Shown piece after piece: positions 28,066 through 36,508 of a stretch of DNA of 64,000 bases. Location: contig JADKIX010000010.1 in the NCBI GenBank assembly GCA_016722635.1, positions 124,001-188,000 of the forward strand, read 5' to 3'. A program made the translations under genes and the position numbers. Origin of the DNA: Rhodospirillaceae bacterium. GTDB lineage: Bacteria > Pseudomonadota > Alphaproteobacteria > JAEUKQ01. Below the pieces are notes generated by a model. It saw nothing but the letters and a program-made list of their open reading frames with translations, searched no databases and was not told the DNA's origin. How positions within the stretch are numbered: position 1 is the first letter of the stretch; each line of letters opens with the position of its first letter.

Positions 28066-28737
28066 GTGAAACGCTTGCTATTTATAGGCCTGCTGTTGGC
28101 GGGGTTTCTAGGGTCAAATTTGGCGTGGGCGCAAACGGTGGATGACACCGGCGAAGATCCAACTTTAGTCGCCATACCAAAGGGCGCAGAGCGGCGTATT
28201 TCAGATATCGTTGAGAGTATAAGTTCGGTCACGACTAGCATTACTGAGATTGCTGGCAGCAGTAGTGATGTTGCCAATTCTGCCTCGGATTTAGCGAATG
28301 ACATCAACAAATTAGAGCAGGGTAATAGCGGCATTAAAATCACGGAAACCGATACCGAACTAAAAATCCAAGTATTGGGGGATATCTTGTTTGATTTTAA
28401 TAAGGCAACCTTGCGGGCTTCCGCTCAGGAAACTTTAGAAAAGCTTGCGGAATTTCTTAATCACCGGAATGTCACGACCATTCGTGTGGAGGGTCATACC
28501 GATTCGATTGGCACGGATAGTTATAACCAAAAATTATCGGAACAGCGGGCGGAAACCGTTCAAGATTGGTTGACGGATAATCTTGAAAATGAGGCGGAAA
28601 TTACAACCATAGGGCAGGGTGCACGCCAGCCGGTTGCACCCAATAAATTGCCAAATGGTAAAGACAACCCAGATGGGCGCCAACAAAATCGGCGTGTGGA
28701 AATTTTTATTCCTAAAAAAATAACTGGACAACCTTAG
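28066..28737 (+). CDS. OmpA C-terminal-domain protein with coiled-coil stalk
   Basis: A 223-residue peptidoglycan-binding envelope protein. It begins at a GTG with GGGG upstream, and has a signal peptide ending 'AWAQ'. Residues about 45-85 are rich in Ser, Ile and Val in a heptad-like pattern ('ISDIVESISSVTTSITEIAG') and probably form a coiled coil. The OmpA domain follows ('LGDILFDFNKATLRASAQ', 'RVEGHTDSIGTDSYNQ', 'LSEQRAETV' and 'RRVEIFI'). There is no beta-barrel domain, so it is not a classical OmpA porin; the stalk might oligomerise. A terminator follows it. Confidence 0.88.
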   Translation: MKRLLFIGLLLAGFLGSNLAWAQTVDDTGEDPTLVAIPKGAERRISDIVESISSVTTSITEIAGSSSDVANSASDLANDINKLEQGNSGIKITETDTELKIQVLGDILFDFNKATLRASAQETLEKLAEFLNHRNVTTIRVEGHTDSIGTDSYNQKLSEQRAETVQDWLTDNLENEAEITTIGQGARQPVAPNKLPNGKDNPDGRQQNRRVEIFIPKKITGQP

Positions 28738-28754
28738 TTTTGGTTGATGAAGCA

Positions 28755-28797
28755 GGCTGAATAAAAAAACATCGTTTTATTCAGCCTTAGCTTTTTT
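28755..28797 (+). terminator. Rho-independent terminator after the OmpA-domain gene
   Basis: GGCTGAATAAAA (28755-28766) pairs perfectly with TTTTATTCAGCC (28775-28786) across an 8-base loop, and a T6 run follows at 28792-28797. It lies 18 bases after the OmpA-domain stop and isolates that operon from the glycine riboswitch. Confidence 0.85.
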
Positions 28798-28884
28798 GCA
28801 CTTTTTGCCTGTTTCCCCCTGTTTTTCCCACAGGGGCTTGACGGCTGGTGAAAATTCCTTCAATCCTAAGACAGATAAAAAAGC

Positions 28885-29062
28885 CTAGCGGAAGAGATCA
28901 TGTGTCATGACGCCGAAGGAGCAACCGCCCCGGAAACTTTCAGGCAAAAGGACCGCAGCTTTGAGGAACTCTGGAAAGTAGGGCAGCACCCTCACCGACG
29001 AGGTAACCCGGATCAGGCATTGATGGCTCCGGCGAATCTTTCAGGTTTCCCGACAGAGGGGG
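28885..29062 (+). promoter_or_regulatory. Tandem glycine riboswitch
   Basis: Two glycine aptamers lie end to end upstream of gcvT. The first has 'GCGGAAGAG', 'CGCCGAAGGAGCAA' and 'CTTTCAGGCAAAAGGACCGC'. The second has 'AACTCTGGAAAGT', 'CACCGACGAGGTAACCCGG' and 'GGCGAATCTTTCAGGTTTCCCGACAGAGGGG'. These match the conserved cores of the gcvT element. Cooperative glycine binding to such pairs normally turns on the glycine cleavage operon. A possible expression platform ('GGCAATTGGCAGC...CTTGTTGCC') spans about 29061-29095, just before the gcvT start. Confidence 0.93.
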
Positions 29063-29103
29063 CAATTGGCAGCAGATAGGCTGTCTCTTGTTGCCTGAAA
29101 AAT

Positions 29104-30240
29104 ATGGGAAAGATGGATCACATGACCTTACCTTCTGATTTGCAAAAAACCGCCCTTTATGCCTTACATGTCGAACTTGGCGCTAAAATGGTGCCGTTCG
29201 CCGGATATTCTATGCCGGTACAATATCCAACTGGCATTATGGCTGAACATCAGCATACCCGTGATAAAGTGGGATTATTTGATGTATCGCACATGGGTCA
29301 AATCCAATTGCTGGGGAAGCCGGTTCAAGAATTAGCGAAATTGCTAGAGACATTAGTGCCCAGCGATATTCAAATATTAAAACCCCAGCGCCAGCGTTAT
29401 ACCGTTCTGACTAATGCACAGGGCGGCATTGAAGATGATTTGATTGTTGCCCATGGGGGTGACCATCTGCATTTAGTAGTCAATGCCTCAAATAAAAAAG
29501 CTGATTATGAATTACTTGAGAAATATTTGGGCAAACATTGCCAAGTAAAATTACTGGAAAATGTTTCTTTACTCGCCTTGCAAGGGCCATTATCGGCAAA
29601 AATTCTGCAACGGTTAGGGGCTGATTTGACAACGTTGCCTTTTATGGGATACCGATCGGTCAGTTTGGCTTCCATTCCCTGCATGATTTCGCGGTCAGGA
29701 TATACGGGTGAAGATGGGTTCGAAATTTCAGTGGCTGATAAAAATGTGTTATCTTTAGCCGAACTTATCTTAAGGTTTCCCGAGGTTAACCCCATTGGGT
29801 TAGGGGCCCGTGATACCTTGCGCTTAGAAGCAGGGCTGTGTTTACATGGCCAAGATATTTCCAAAACGACCACGCCCATTGAGGCCGGATTAGAATGGGT
29901 GGTTTCAAAAGCCCGGCGTTTGCAGGGTGGATTCGTGGGTGAAGCGGTTATTCTCAAACAATTAGCTATGGTACCTGCAAAAAAATTGGTTGGCTTGTCT
30001 TTGGAGGGCAGGTTGCCTGCGCGTCATGGTAATCCTATAATAGATAAGGAAGGAAAGATTGTTGGGGAAGTGACCAGTGGGACTTTCTCGCCAACCCTCA
30101 ATAAACCGATTGCCCTTGGATATGTGGAGGCAAAATACAGCGAACCATCCACCCCTTTATGGACGAAAGTGCGCGAGCAAAAAATTCCAGCCATAATCAC
30201 GGCTTTACCGTTTGTTCCCCATCGGTATTATCGCCTTTAA
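29104..30240 (+). CDS. gcvT: Glycine cleavage system T protein (aminomethyltransferase)
   Basis: Transfers the methylene group from the aminomethyl-lipoyl arm of GcvH to tetrahydrofolate and releases ammonia. The 378 residues include 'VPFAGYSMPVQYPTGIMAEHQHTR', which I quote only as a motif region near residue 35, 'GLFDVSHMGQI', 'GYTGEDGFEIS' and 'LGARDTLRLEAGLCLHG'. ATG 29104 is used; ATG 29122 ('MTLPSDLQKTAL') is an equally possible start. It is the first gene of the gcv operon behind the glycine riboswitch. Confidence 0.95.
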   Translation: MGKMDHMTLPSDLQKTALYALHVELGAKMVPFAGYSMPVQYPTGIMAEHQHTRDKVGLFDVSHMGQIQLLGKPVQELAKLLETLVPSDIQILKPQRQRYTVLTNAQGGIEDDLIVAHGGDHLHLVVNASNKKADYELLEKYLGKHCQVKLLENVSLLALQGPLSAKILQRLGADLTTLPFMGYRSVSLASIPCMISRSGYTGEDGFEISVADKNVLSLAELILRFPEVNPIGLGARDTLRLEAGLCLHGQDISKTTTPIEAGLEWVVSKARRLQGGFVGEAVILKQLAMVPAKKLVGLSLEGRLPARHGNPIIDKEGKIVGEVTSGTFSPTLNKPIALGYVEAKYSEPSTPLWTKVREQKIPAIITALPFVPHRYYRL

Positions 30241-30277
30241 TTTACATCCCTTAATAACTGTCAGAAAGGATTTCATT

Positions 30278-30658
30278 ATGTCGAAAACAACTTATTTTAC
30301 CTCTGAACATGAGTGGATCGTCGTTGAAAAAGACATCGGCATTGTGGGTATTAGCGATTATGCCCAAAAGCAATTGGGCGATGTTGTGTTTGTGGAATTG
30401 CCAGCTGTAGGTAAAAAAGTTATCAAAGGCAAAGACATGGCGGTTGTGGAGTCTGTGAAAGCCGCTAGTGAAGTCTATGCCCCAGTCAGCGGCGAAGTTC
30501 TTGCGGTTAACCAAGACTTGGTTAACCAGCCCGCCACCGTGAATGAGGATGCAACCGGTAAGGGTTGGTTTGTTAGGCTGCGCCTATCTAACCCTAAAGA
30601 ACTAGTTGGCCTGATGGATTTAAAAACATATCAAAATTTTGTTAAAGGGCTTTCCTAA
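30278..30658 (+). CDS. gcvH: Glycine cleavage system H protein
   Basis: The lipoyl carrier of the glycine cleavage complex. The start is ATG 30278, with AGAAAGGA upstream (126 residues); the frame runs back into gcvT. The lipoylated lysine is K61 in 'VVESVKAASEVY', with 'TSEHEWI' near the N-terminus and 'GKGWFVRLRL' near the C-terminus. Its lipoyl group could come from the octanoyl transferase LipB encoded near 53 kb. The stop and the gcvPA ATG share one base. Confidence 0.97.
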   Translation: MSKTTYFTSEHEWIVVEKDIGIVGISDYAQKQLGDVVFVELPAVGKKVIKGKDMAVVESVKAASEVYAPVSGEVLAVNQDLVNQPATVNEDATGKGWFVRLRLSNPKELVGLMDLKTYQNFVKGLS

Positions 30659-32007
30659 TGCGGTATTTACCTATTTCAGATGCTGACCGCCAGCGCATGC
30701 TGGCAAAGATTGGTGTTGCTTCGGTGGATGATTTATTCAACCACATCCCTGCCGCTGTCCGGCTGAAAAAACCTCTGGATCTTCCTCACCATCAAGGGGA
30801 AATGGAAGTAGAGCGGCATATGACAGCGTTGGCGGCCAAAAATATCGGGGCCACGAAAGCATCAATGTTTTTGGGTGCGGGCGCTTACAACCATCATATT
30901 CCGGCAGCCGTCGACCATTTGATCCAACGCGGGGAATTTTTAACTTCCTATACCCCGTATCAGCCGGAATTGGCACAAGGGACATTGCAGTATTTATTTG
31001 AATTTCAAACCCAAGTGGCCATGATAACGGGAATGGAGGTGGCCAATGCCTCCATGTATGATGGGTCAACGGCGGCCGCTGAAGCTGTGATGATGGCCAA
31101 CCGGATTACCAAACGGCAAGAGGTTATCGTATCTTCCCTGGTTCATCCCCATTATTTGGCGGTTATTGAAACGCATGCCCGTTTTGGCGGATTTAAAGTG
31201 GCTTCTGAACCCATGGTGATTGGTCGGGAAGAAAAATTAACCAAAATGATTCATGACCAGATTTCTTGCGTTGTTGTGCAAACGCCGGATTTTTTTGGCA
31301 ATTTACATGATTTTACCGAACTTGCTAAAGCTTGCCAGGCAAAAGGCGCGCTGCTGATTGTGATTGTGACCGAAATCATTTCTTTGGGATTACTGAAATC
31401 CCCTGGCGAAATGGGTGCTGACATTGTGGTAGCAGAAGGCCAATCATTGGGGAATGCCTTATCTTTTGGCGGTCCTTATGTTGGGTTGTTTGCCACCCGC
31501 GAGAAATATATCCGGCAGATGCCCGGGCGATTAGCAGGGCAAACAACGGATGCGGATGGAAAACGCGGATGGGTGTTAACCCTATCAACCAGGGAACAGC
31601 ATATCCGTCGGGAAAAGGCCACCAGCAATATCTGTACCAATTCTGGTTTGTGTGCGTTGGCCTTTACCATTCATTTATCCTTACTGGGAGAAGTTGGGTT
31701 CCGAAGGTTGGCCGAAACCAATCATGCTCGGGCCAGTTTGCTGGCAAGTGAAATTGGCAAGATCAGGGGTGTGAGCATTATTAATAAAACATTCTTTAAC
31801 GAATTTACCGTTGTCTTGCCCAAATCAGCAAAAATAACCGTGGATCGTTTGGCAAGCCATGGAATTATGGGAGGGATCCCTATGACCCGTTTTTATGGCC
31901 GGCAATTAGAACTTAGCCGCGTGTTGTTGATATGCGCTACCGAAATGAACACCGAAAATGAAATTGAGTCATTTGCAAAAGTATTAAGGAAAGTTTTAAA
32001 TGACTAA
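30658..32007 (+). CDS. gcvPA: Glycine decarboxylase subunit 1 (GcvPA)
   Basis: The N-terminal half of the P protein in the two-subunit form. It decarboxylates glycine with PLP together with GcvPB. Visible motifs are 'MRYLPISDADRQRMLAKIG' at the start, 'FLGAGAYNHHIPAAVDHL', 'FLTSYTPYQPELAQGTLQ' and 'EQHIRREKATSNICTNSGL'. At 449 residues it is complete. The ATG overlaps the gcvH stop by one base, and its end overlaps gcvPB by 8 bases, which implies coupled translation and equal subunit amounts. Confidence 0.96.
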   Translation: MRYLPISDADRQRMLAKIGVASVDDLFNHIPAAVRLKKPLDLPHHQGEMEVERHMTALAAKNIGATKASMFLGAGAYNHHIPAAVDHLIQRGEFLTSYTPYQPELAQGTLQYLFEFQTQVAMITGMEVANASMYDGSTAAAEAVMMANRITKRQEVIVSSLVHPHYLAVIETHARFGGFKVASEPMVIGREEKLTKMIHDQISCVVVQTPDFFGNLHDFTELAKACQAKGALLIVIVTEIISLGLLKSPGEMGADIVVAEGQSLGNALSFGGPYVGLFATREKYIRQMPGRLAGQTTDADGKRGWVLTLSTREQHIRREKATSNICTNSGLCALAFTIHLSLLGEVGFRRLAETNHARASLLASEIGKIRGVSIINKTFFNEFTVVLPKSAKITVDRLASHGIMGGIPMTRFYGRQLELSRVLLICATEMNTENEIESFAKVLRKVLND

Positions 32008-33529
32008 CATAACGAAAAAAACATCCCCAACCATTAGTGGCAACCAGGGGTTGAAGTTAGAAGAGCAGCTGATCTTCGAACAGGATAATCCGGGCATCAG
32101 TGGCGTGGATTTTCCGGCCGTTGATTTATCAAAGAATCATTTAGGTAATTTATTAAGCCATCGCCGGATAGGATTGCCGGGTCTATCAGAACCCCAAATT
32201 ATGAGGCATTATACTCGTTTAAGCCAAAAGAATTACGCCATCGATGCGGGGATTTTCCCTTTGGGATCTTGTACCATGAAGCATAATCCCCGTTTAAATG
32301 AGAAAATGGCGCGGCTACCAGGGTTAGGGGATATTCATCCATTTCAGCCATTTGAGACAATCCAGGGCGCCTTAACTGTCATCTATCAATTAGCGGATTG
32401 GTTGCGCCAGTTAACGGGAATGGCTGCTGTCGCCATGCCGCCAGCTGCAGGGGCGCATGGTGAATTATGTGGTATGATGGCTATTCGGGCGGCGCTTGAC
32501 CATCGCCAGGAGAAACGCCTGCGGGTGCTGGTGCCTGAATCAGCCCATGGAACCAATCCGGCCACGGCGGCGGCTTGCGGTTTTCAGGTTGATCCCATCC
32601 CTGCCAACCCCCAAGGAACGATAGATCTTGCAGCATTCCGGGCTAAATTAGGGCGCGATGTGGCGGCGATTATGATTACCAATCCCAATACCTGCGGGTT
32701 ATTTGAAACGGAGATCGTGCAAATTGCCAAAGATATCCATAAAATTGGCGGCTATTTATATTGTGACGGGGCAAATTTTAATGCAATCGTCGGCCGCGTC
32801 CGTCCAGGAGATCTAGGGATTGATTGTATGCATATTAATTTGCATAAAACATTTTCAACCCCACATGGCGGTGGCGGACCCGGCAGCGGGCCGGTGGTGC
32901 TTGCCCAATCACTGGCATCTTTTGCCCCCGTTCCCTACATTGAATTGCGGGCGGGCCAATATCAGTTGGTAGAAAATGCAAAAGGCACAAATTCCTTGGG
33001 GCGTTTGAAAGCATTTCATGGACAAATGGGTATGTTTATTCGTGCTTTAACCTATATTTTAAGCCATGGGGCGGACGGTTTGTGGCAGGTGTCCGGGGAT
33101 GCAGTATTAAATGCCAATTATATCCGCGCTTGTCTGGAAAAAACCCTGTCCCCCGCTTTTTCCGGCACCTGTATGCATGAAGCGTTATTCAGCGATAATT
33201 TCTTGGCAGACACGGGGGTTACTACCCTGGATTTTGCTAAAGCCTTAATTGATGAAGGCTTCCATCCGATGACGGTATATTTCCCGTTGGTTGTTCATGG
33301 CGCGATGCTGGTGGAACCGACGGAAACGGAAAGTTTGGCAAGTCTTGATCAATTTATTGCCAGTATGGAAGGGTTGGCGCAAATAGCTAAAAAACAAGAA
33401 TCACTAGATTCTTTTAAAAATGCCCCCATCTTTACCCCACGCCGCAGGTTGGATGAAACAACAGCTGCACGTAACCCTATTTTGAAATGGTCAGACCAGC
33501 AAAAAACGGCAAAAAATGACGCTACTTAA
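32000..33529 (+). CDS. gcvPB: Glycine decarboxylase subunit 2 (GcvPB)
   Basis: The PLP-binding half of the split P protein (509 residues). The Schiff-base lysine is K283 in 'INLHKTFSTPHGGGGPG'. Other marks are 'FPLGSCTMKHNPRLNEKMA', 'AAGAHGELCGMM' and 'SAHGTNPATAAACGF'. It completes T-H-P1-P2; the L protein (dihydrolipoyl dehydrogenase) is not in the window and must be shared from a 2-oxoacid dehydrogenase. The C-terminus 'LDETTAARNPILKW' is intact. Confidence 0.96.
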   Translation: MTNITKKTSPTISGNQGLKLEEQLIFEQDNPGISGVDFPAVDLSKNHLGNLLSHRRIGLPGLSEPQIMRHYTRLSQKNYAIDAGIFPLGSCTMKHNPRLNEKMARLPGLGDIHPFQPFETIQGALTVIYQLADWLRQLTGMAAVAMPPAAGAHGELCGMMAIRAALDHRQEKRLRVLVPESAHGTNPATAAACGFQVDPIPANPQGTIDLAAFRAKLGRDVAAIMITNPNTCGLFETEIVQIAKDIHKIGGYLYCDGANFNAIVGRVRPGDLGIDCMHINLHKTFSTPHGGGGPGSGPVVLAQSLASFAPVPYIELRAGQYQLVENAKGTNSLGRLKAFHGQMGMFIRALTYILSHGADGLWQVSGDAVLNANYIRACLEKTLSPAFSGTCMHEALFSDNFLADTGVTTLDFAKALIDEGFHPMTVYFPLVVHGAMLVEPTETESLASLDQFIASMEGLAQIAKKQESLDSFKNAPIFTPRRRLDETTAARNPILKWSDQQKTAKNDAT

Positions 33530-33641
33530 AAGAGATTTAGCTGATAAGCTTGATTGACTTAGGGGAACAACTCATATACCTTGGCTGCGAAAAATATTTT
33601 TATAAAATTGGTATGATAGTTATTATAGTAAGGAGGACATT

Positions 33642-34355
33642 TTGTTCAAGTTCACAAAGGTTGTGGCGGCGTTTTCCCAGAAAACTGCTTTAATGATCGG
33701 ATTGGTTTTTGTTTCTGCTGGTGCTTATGCACAACAACCTATCGATATCTCAAGAGAGCTTGATAAGCTTCCTGCTTTTAAATTACTAGTAGATAAGCAT
33801 CCGGAAATTCGTCCGCAATTAACGGCTGATATTAGCTTGGCTGTAAAAGGCGGGGCAGAGGGGGCTGCAGCGCAATTACGGTTGAATGCCCTGATCCAAG
33901 ATTATTTTGGTAAGTACGCCGCCCAAGCAAGCAATGAAAGTGTCATTGGGTTTGTAGACCAGTTTGTAGCCATTTTGGATGATGTTAAAGTTAAAAATCC
34001 CGGCGTTTGCAGGGAATTTATTGGCGGACAAGGGGGTGTGGCCCCTAGTAGCATTGATCATGCCATCACGAATAAAATGTTAGATGCTATGGCAAAGGTC
34101 ATCGAAACGGGTATTAGAACGCCTCAAACAAAACCGACCTTAGAATGGGCTCAGCCGCGCTTGATGAAAGCAATGCAGGTAATTTTTGATAAAAAAGATC
34201 CAAATTTTACAGCTGATTTTTTTAACCCGAATACGGCTCCGTATCAAATTTGCCATTCCGTTGCCTTGATTTACCGGACGATTAAAGAGACTCTGCCCCA
34301 AGAAGAGGTAGGACCTGTTTTCCGTGCTATGTTCGGTTCCCTCAGCAATATGTAA
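33642..34355 (+). CDS. Unrecognised exported protein, first of three tandem paralogues
   Basis: A 237-residue protein of a family I cannot name. Translation begins at TTG 33642 behind a strong AGGAGG 5 bases upstream. Residues 1-31 form a signal peptide likely cleaved in 'AGAYAQQ', so the mature domain is periplasmic or beyond. Shared family blocks: 'LDKLPAFKLLVDKHPEIRPQL', quoted as a region near residue 40; 'YAAQASNESVIGF'; one cysteine in 'PGVCREF'; 'IETGIRTPQ'; 'DPNFTADF'; a second cysteine in 'QICHSVALIY'; and 'KETLPQEEVGPVFR'. The two cysteines are conserved in all copies. It is mostly helical in character. A terminator follows it. Confidence 0.8.
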   Translation: MFKFTKVVAAFSQKTALMIGLVFVSAGAYAQQPIDISRELDKLPAFKLLVDKHPEIRPQLTADISLAVKGGAEGAAAQLRLNALIQDYFGKYAAQASNESVIGFVDQFVAILDDVKVKNPGVCREFIGGQGGVAPSSIDHAITNKMLDAMAKVIETGIRTPQTKPTLEWAQPRLMKAMQVIFDKKDPNFTADFFNPNTAPYQICHSVALIYRTIKETLPQEEVGPVFRAMFGSLSNM

Positions 34356-34390
34356 GATGTAGGTAAAAATACCATTTTGCTGCTATCAAA

Positions 34391-34422
34391 TAGGCCCTGG
34401 ATTTCAGGGCCTAATTTTTTTA
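34391..34422 (+). terminator. Rho-independent terminator after the first paralogue
   Basis: TAGGCCCTG (34391-34399) pairs perfectly with CAGGGCCTA (34405-34413) around a 5-base loop, followed by an A-T8 run. It lies 36 bases after the stop at 34355 and 51 bases before the next paralogue, so the second copy probably needs its own promoter or read-through. Confidence 0.85.
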
Positions 34423-34472
34423 ACGAGAGCTTGTTGCTTAATTAAAGGTGTTTAAAGAAGGAACATCATTAT

Positions 34473-35192
34473 ATGGTTGACATAAAAACTAATAAAAAGA
34501 AAAGATCATGGCTTTTCATTTTTGCCATAGCATTTGCCATAGCAATTGCAAAGGCTTCAATTTCATATTTTTCTCCAAGCACAAAAAGCAGTGTTGAAGC
34601 AGAAATTAATAGGTTTCCAGTGGTAAAACTGCTACTCGGGCAGCACCCTGAGCTTCGTGAACAATTCATTCTGGATGCAATTACTATTGATAATCATGAC
34701 CCGGATTATAATGCTGCTATATTACGTCAAGGCCAATTAATTCAAACCTATTTTGGTCAATATATTACTCAGGCCAGTGATGAAAGCATCATAAGCTTTG
34801 TTGAACAACGCTTATCTATTATAGAAGAAATCAGGAAAAATAGCCCGGAATCCTGCCCTGATTTTATTAATGGGCGGTTACCAAAAATAGGAAATATCGT
34901 TAGTATTTCCAGTATAAAAAAAATGTTGGATATTATGGGAAGGATTGTTGAAACGGCCATTAAAAATCCTCAGCCAAAAACTGACCCTGAATGGGCAGAA
35001 GCGCGCTTGCAACAAGTATGGGATGCCATTGATGCAAAAAATGATCCAAATTTTACTTTTGAATTGGATGATCCGAGTATAAAGCCTGAGAATATATGCC
35101 ATTCCGAGACACTCATCTATAAAACTATTCAAGAAACATTACCCGCTAATGAGGTCGGCGCTGTTTTCAGATATATGCTGACGCCGGAATAG
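34473..35192 (+). CDS. Unrecognised membrane-anchored protein, second of three tandem paralogues
   Basis: A 239-residue relative of the preceding gene. The ATG has GAAGGA 10 bases upstream. Instead of a cleavable signal it has a basic N-terminus (NKKKRSW), then one transmembrane helix (about residues 13-32) without an obvious cleavage site, so the domain is probably tethered to the inner membrane facing the periplasm. Conserved blocks are 'FPVVKLLLGQHPELREQF', 'YITQASDESIISFV', 'SPESCPDFI', 'IKNPQPKTDPEWA', 'NDPNFTFEL', 'NICHSETLIYKTIQETLP' and 'NEVGAVFR'. It is much closer to the third copy than to the first. Confidence 0.78.
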   Translation: MVDIKTNKKKRSWLFIFAIAFAIAIAKASISYFSPSTKSSVEAEINRFPVVKLLLGQHPELREQFILDAITIDNHDPDYNAAILRQGQLIQTYFGQYITQASDESIISFVEQRLSIIEEIRKNSPESCPDFINGRLPKIGNIVSISSIKKMLDIMGRIVETAIKNPQPKTDPEWAEARLQQVWDAIDAKNDPNFTFELDDPSIKPENICHSETLIYKTIQETLPANEVGAVFRYMLTPE

Positions 35193-35239
35193 ATTATTTC
35201 GTTTTCTGTAATTCAACCATTAGAAAAATGGATTAAACT

Positions 35240-35953
35240 TTGACTATCACCAAACCCAAGCAGAAAAAAAGAACTTGGCTATTAATATTGGGTGCAATAT
35301 TTGCAACCAGTTTTATCTTATTTTTTTATTTTCCAACAAATACCAAAGATAATGTGGAAGCCGAGATTGATAAATTTCCGGTGGTAAAATTATTGCTGGG
35401 ACAGCATCCGGAGATTCGTGAACAATTCGTTCAGGATTTACGTATTATTAAGAATAAAGGGCCGGATTTAGAGGCGGCTGAAACCCGTATCAACCAATTA
35501 ATGCAAACCTATGTTGATCAATATGTAGCTCAAGCCAGCGATGAAAGCGTGATTGAGTTTGCTAACCAATTCTTGCTGATCGTGGATGAGATAAAAGCGC
35601 AACATCTAGAATCTTGTCCGGCCTTGATTAATCGCCAAGGAAATAGAGCCATTCGTATTGTTCGTATGTTCAATCGGAAAATAATGGTAGATACCATGGG
35701 TAAAGTTATTGAGACATCCATCAAAAATCCTCAACCAAAGCCAGATCCTGTATGGGCGCGAGAACGTCTACGCTATGTGATGGATACCATTTATGCTACA
35801 AATGATCCGAATTTCACTCTTAATTTTTCTGATCCGACTATGCCCCCGGATAAAGTTTGTTATTCCATCACGCTTATCTTTAAAACGATCCAAGAAACAT
35901 TACCTGCCGCTGAGGTTGGGCCTGTTTTAAGGCATTTCTTAGCACCGCAATAA
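35240..35953 (+). CDS. Unrecognised membrane-anchored protein, third of three tandem paralogues
   Basis: A 237-residue protein, strongly similar to the second copy. The open frame starts at TTG 35240 with a modest GGA upstream. It has a basic N-terminus (KPKQKKRTW), then one transmembrane helix (about residues 13-31), then the same domain: 'FPVVKLLLGQHPEIREQF', 'YVAQASDESVIEFA', 'LESCPALI', 'IKNPQPKPDPVWA', 'NDPNFTLNF', 'KVCYSITLIFKTIQETLP' and 'AEVGPVLR'. The His of the 'CHS' motif in copies 1 and 2 is Tyr here. It is 47 bases after copy 2, without an evident terminator between, so copies 2 and 3 may be co-transcribed. Confidence 0.76.
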   Translation: MTITKPKQKKRTWLLILGAIFATSFILFFYFPTNTKDNVEAEIDKFPVVKLLLGQHPEIREQFVQDLRIIKNKGPDLEAAETRINQLMQTYVDQYVAQASDESVIEFANQFLLIVDEIKAQHLESCPALINRQGNRAIRIVRMFNRKIMVDTMGKVIETSIKNPQPKPDPVWARERLRYVMDTIYATNDPNFTLNFSDPTMPPDKVCYSITLIFKTIQETLPAAEVGPVLRHFLAPQ

Positions 35954-36025
35954 GATATCAAACGGTATATCAGCGGATAAAGTATTAAGTATTTGAATTA
36001 GCATCAAGAAGTTGGCGGTGGTTTT

Positions 36026-36508
36026 TTATTTGCTCAACCCATTTTCCATCAAATACGTTATCATCTCCAAAGGCAAGCAAGGTACTTTTTGTTGTTGTAA
36101 AACTGTTTGCAATTGTCCGCGGATCAAGGATTGGTGATTCCAAAAATGCGCTAAAAGCAATTGGTTGGGAAAATGAAAAGATCGGCCATCTTGTAGGGTA
36201 AAGGCAGATTCATCATCAAGCCAGGATGCTGATTGATTACAGAGGAAATCGATCCAAAAAACGTCCATATTCTTAAGGGATTCAGCCACTTCCTCAAATT
36301 GCTTGTGAAAAATGTGAGTAAGACTGGGAGGTATATTGCCAGTTCCGGTCAGGCGGAATTGCCATAATTGGTTGGCAGCGATCAGATGATTTAAAGTTCC
36401 ATGGATAGAATGGTAAGGAAGGTCACAATTTTGGTGATATAAAGATGCAGGAACGGATTGAATAGCCTGAAATAAGCGGTTATTAGCCCATTGCCCATAA
36501 AGGGCCAT
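36026..36508 (-). CDS. DinB-like four-helix protein
   Basis: A 160-residue member of the DinB/YfiT-like putative metalloenzyme superfamily, judged from 'YGQWANNRLFQAI' at the N-terminus, 'HGTLNHLIAANQLWQFRLTG' near residue 35 and 'LLAHFWNHQSLIRGQL' near residue 125. The metal-binding histidines would be H39 of the first block and the two His of the second. The ATG at 36508 has no good ribosome site, while GGAGGG lies further upstream, so the true start may be non-standard. The substrate is unknown; some relatives are thiol transferases. Confidence 0.75.
   Translation of the reverse strand: MALYGQWANNRLFQAIQSVPASLYHQNCDLPYHSIHGTLNHLIAANQLWQFRLTGTGNIPPSLTHIFHKQFEEVAESLKNMDVFWIDFLCNQSASWLDDESAFTLQDGRSFHFPNQLLLAHFWNHQSLIRGQLQTVLQQQKVPCLPLEMITYLMENGLSK

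Noticed and set aside
33642..35953. Triplet as a toxin-antitoxin or contact-dependent inhibition array
   Set aside because: The three proteins are homologous to one another, all exported or anchored, and no immunity-like or small antitoxin genes lie between them.
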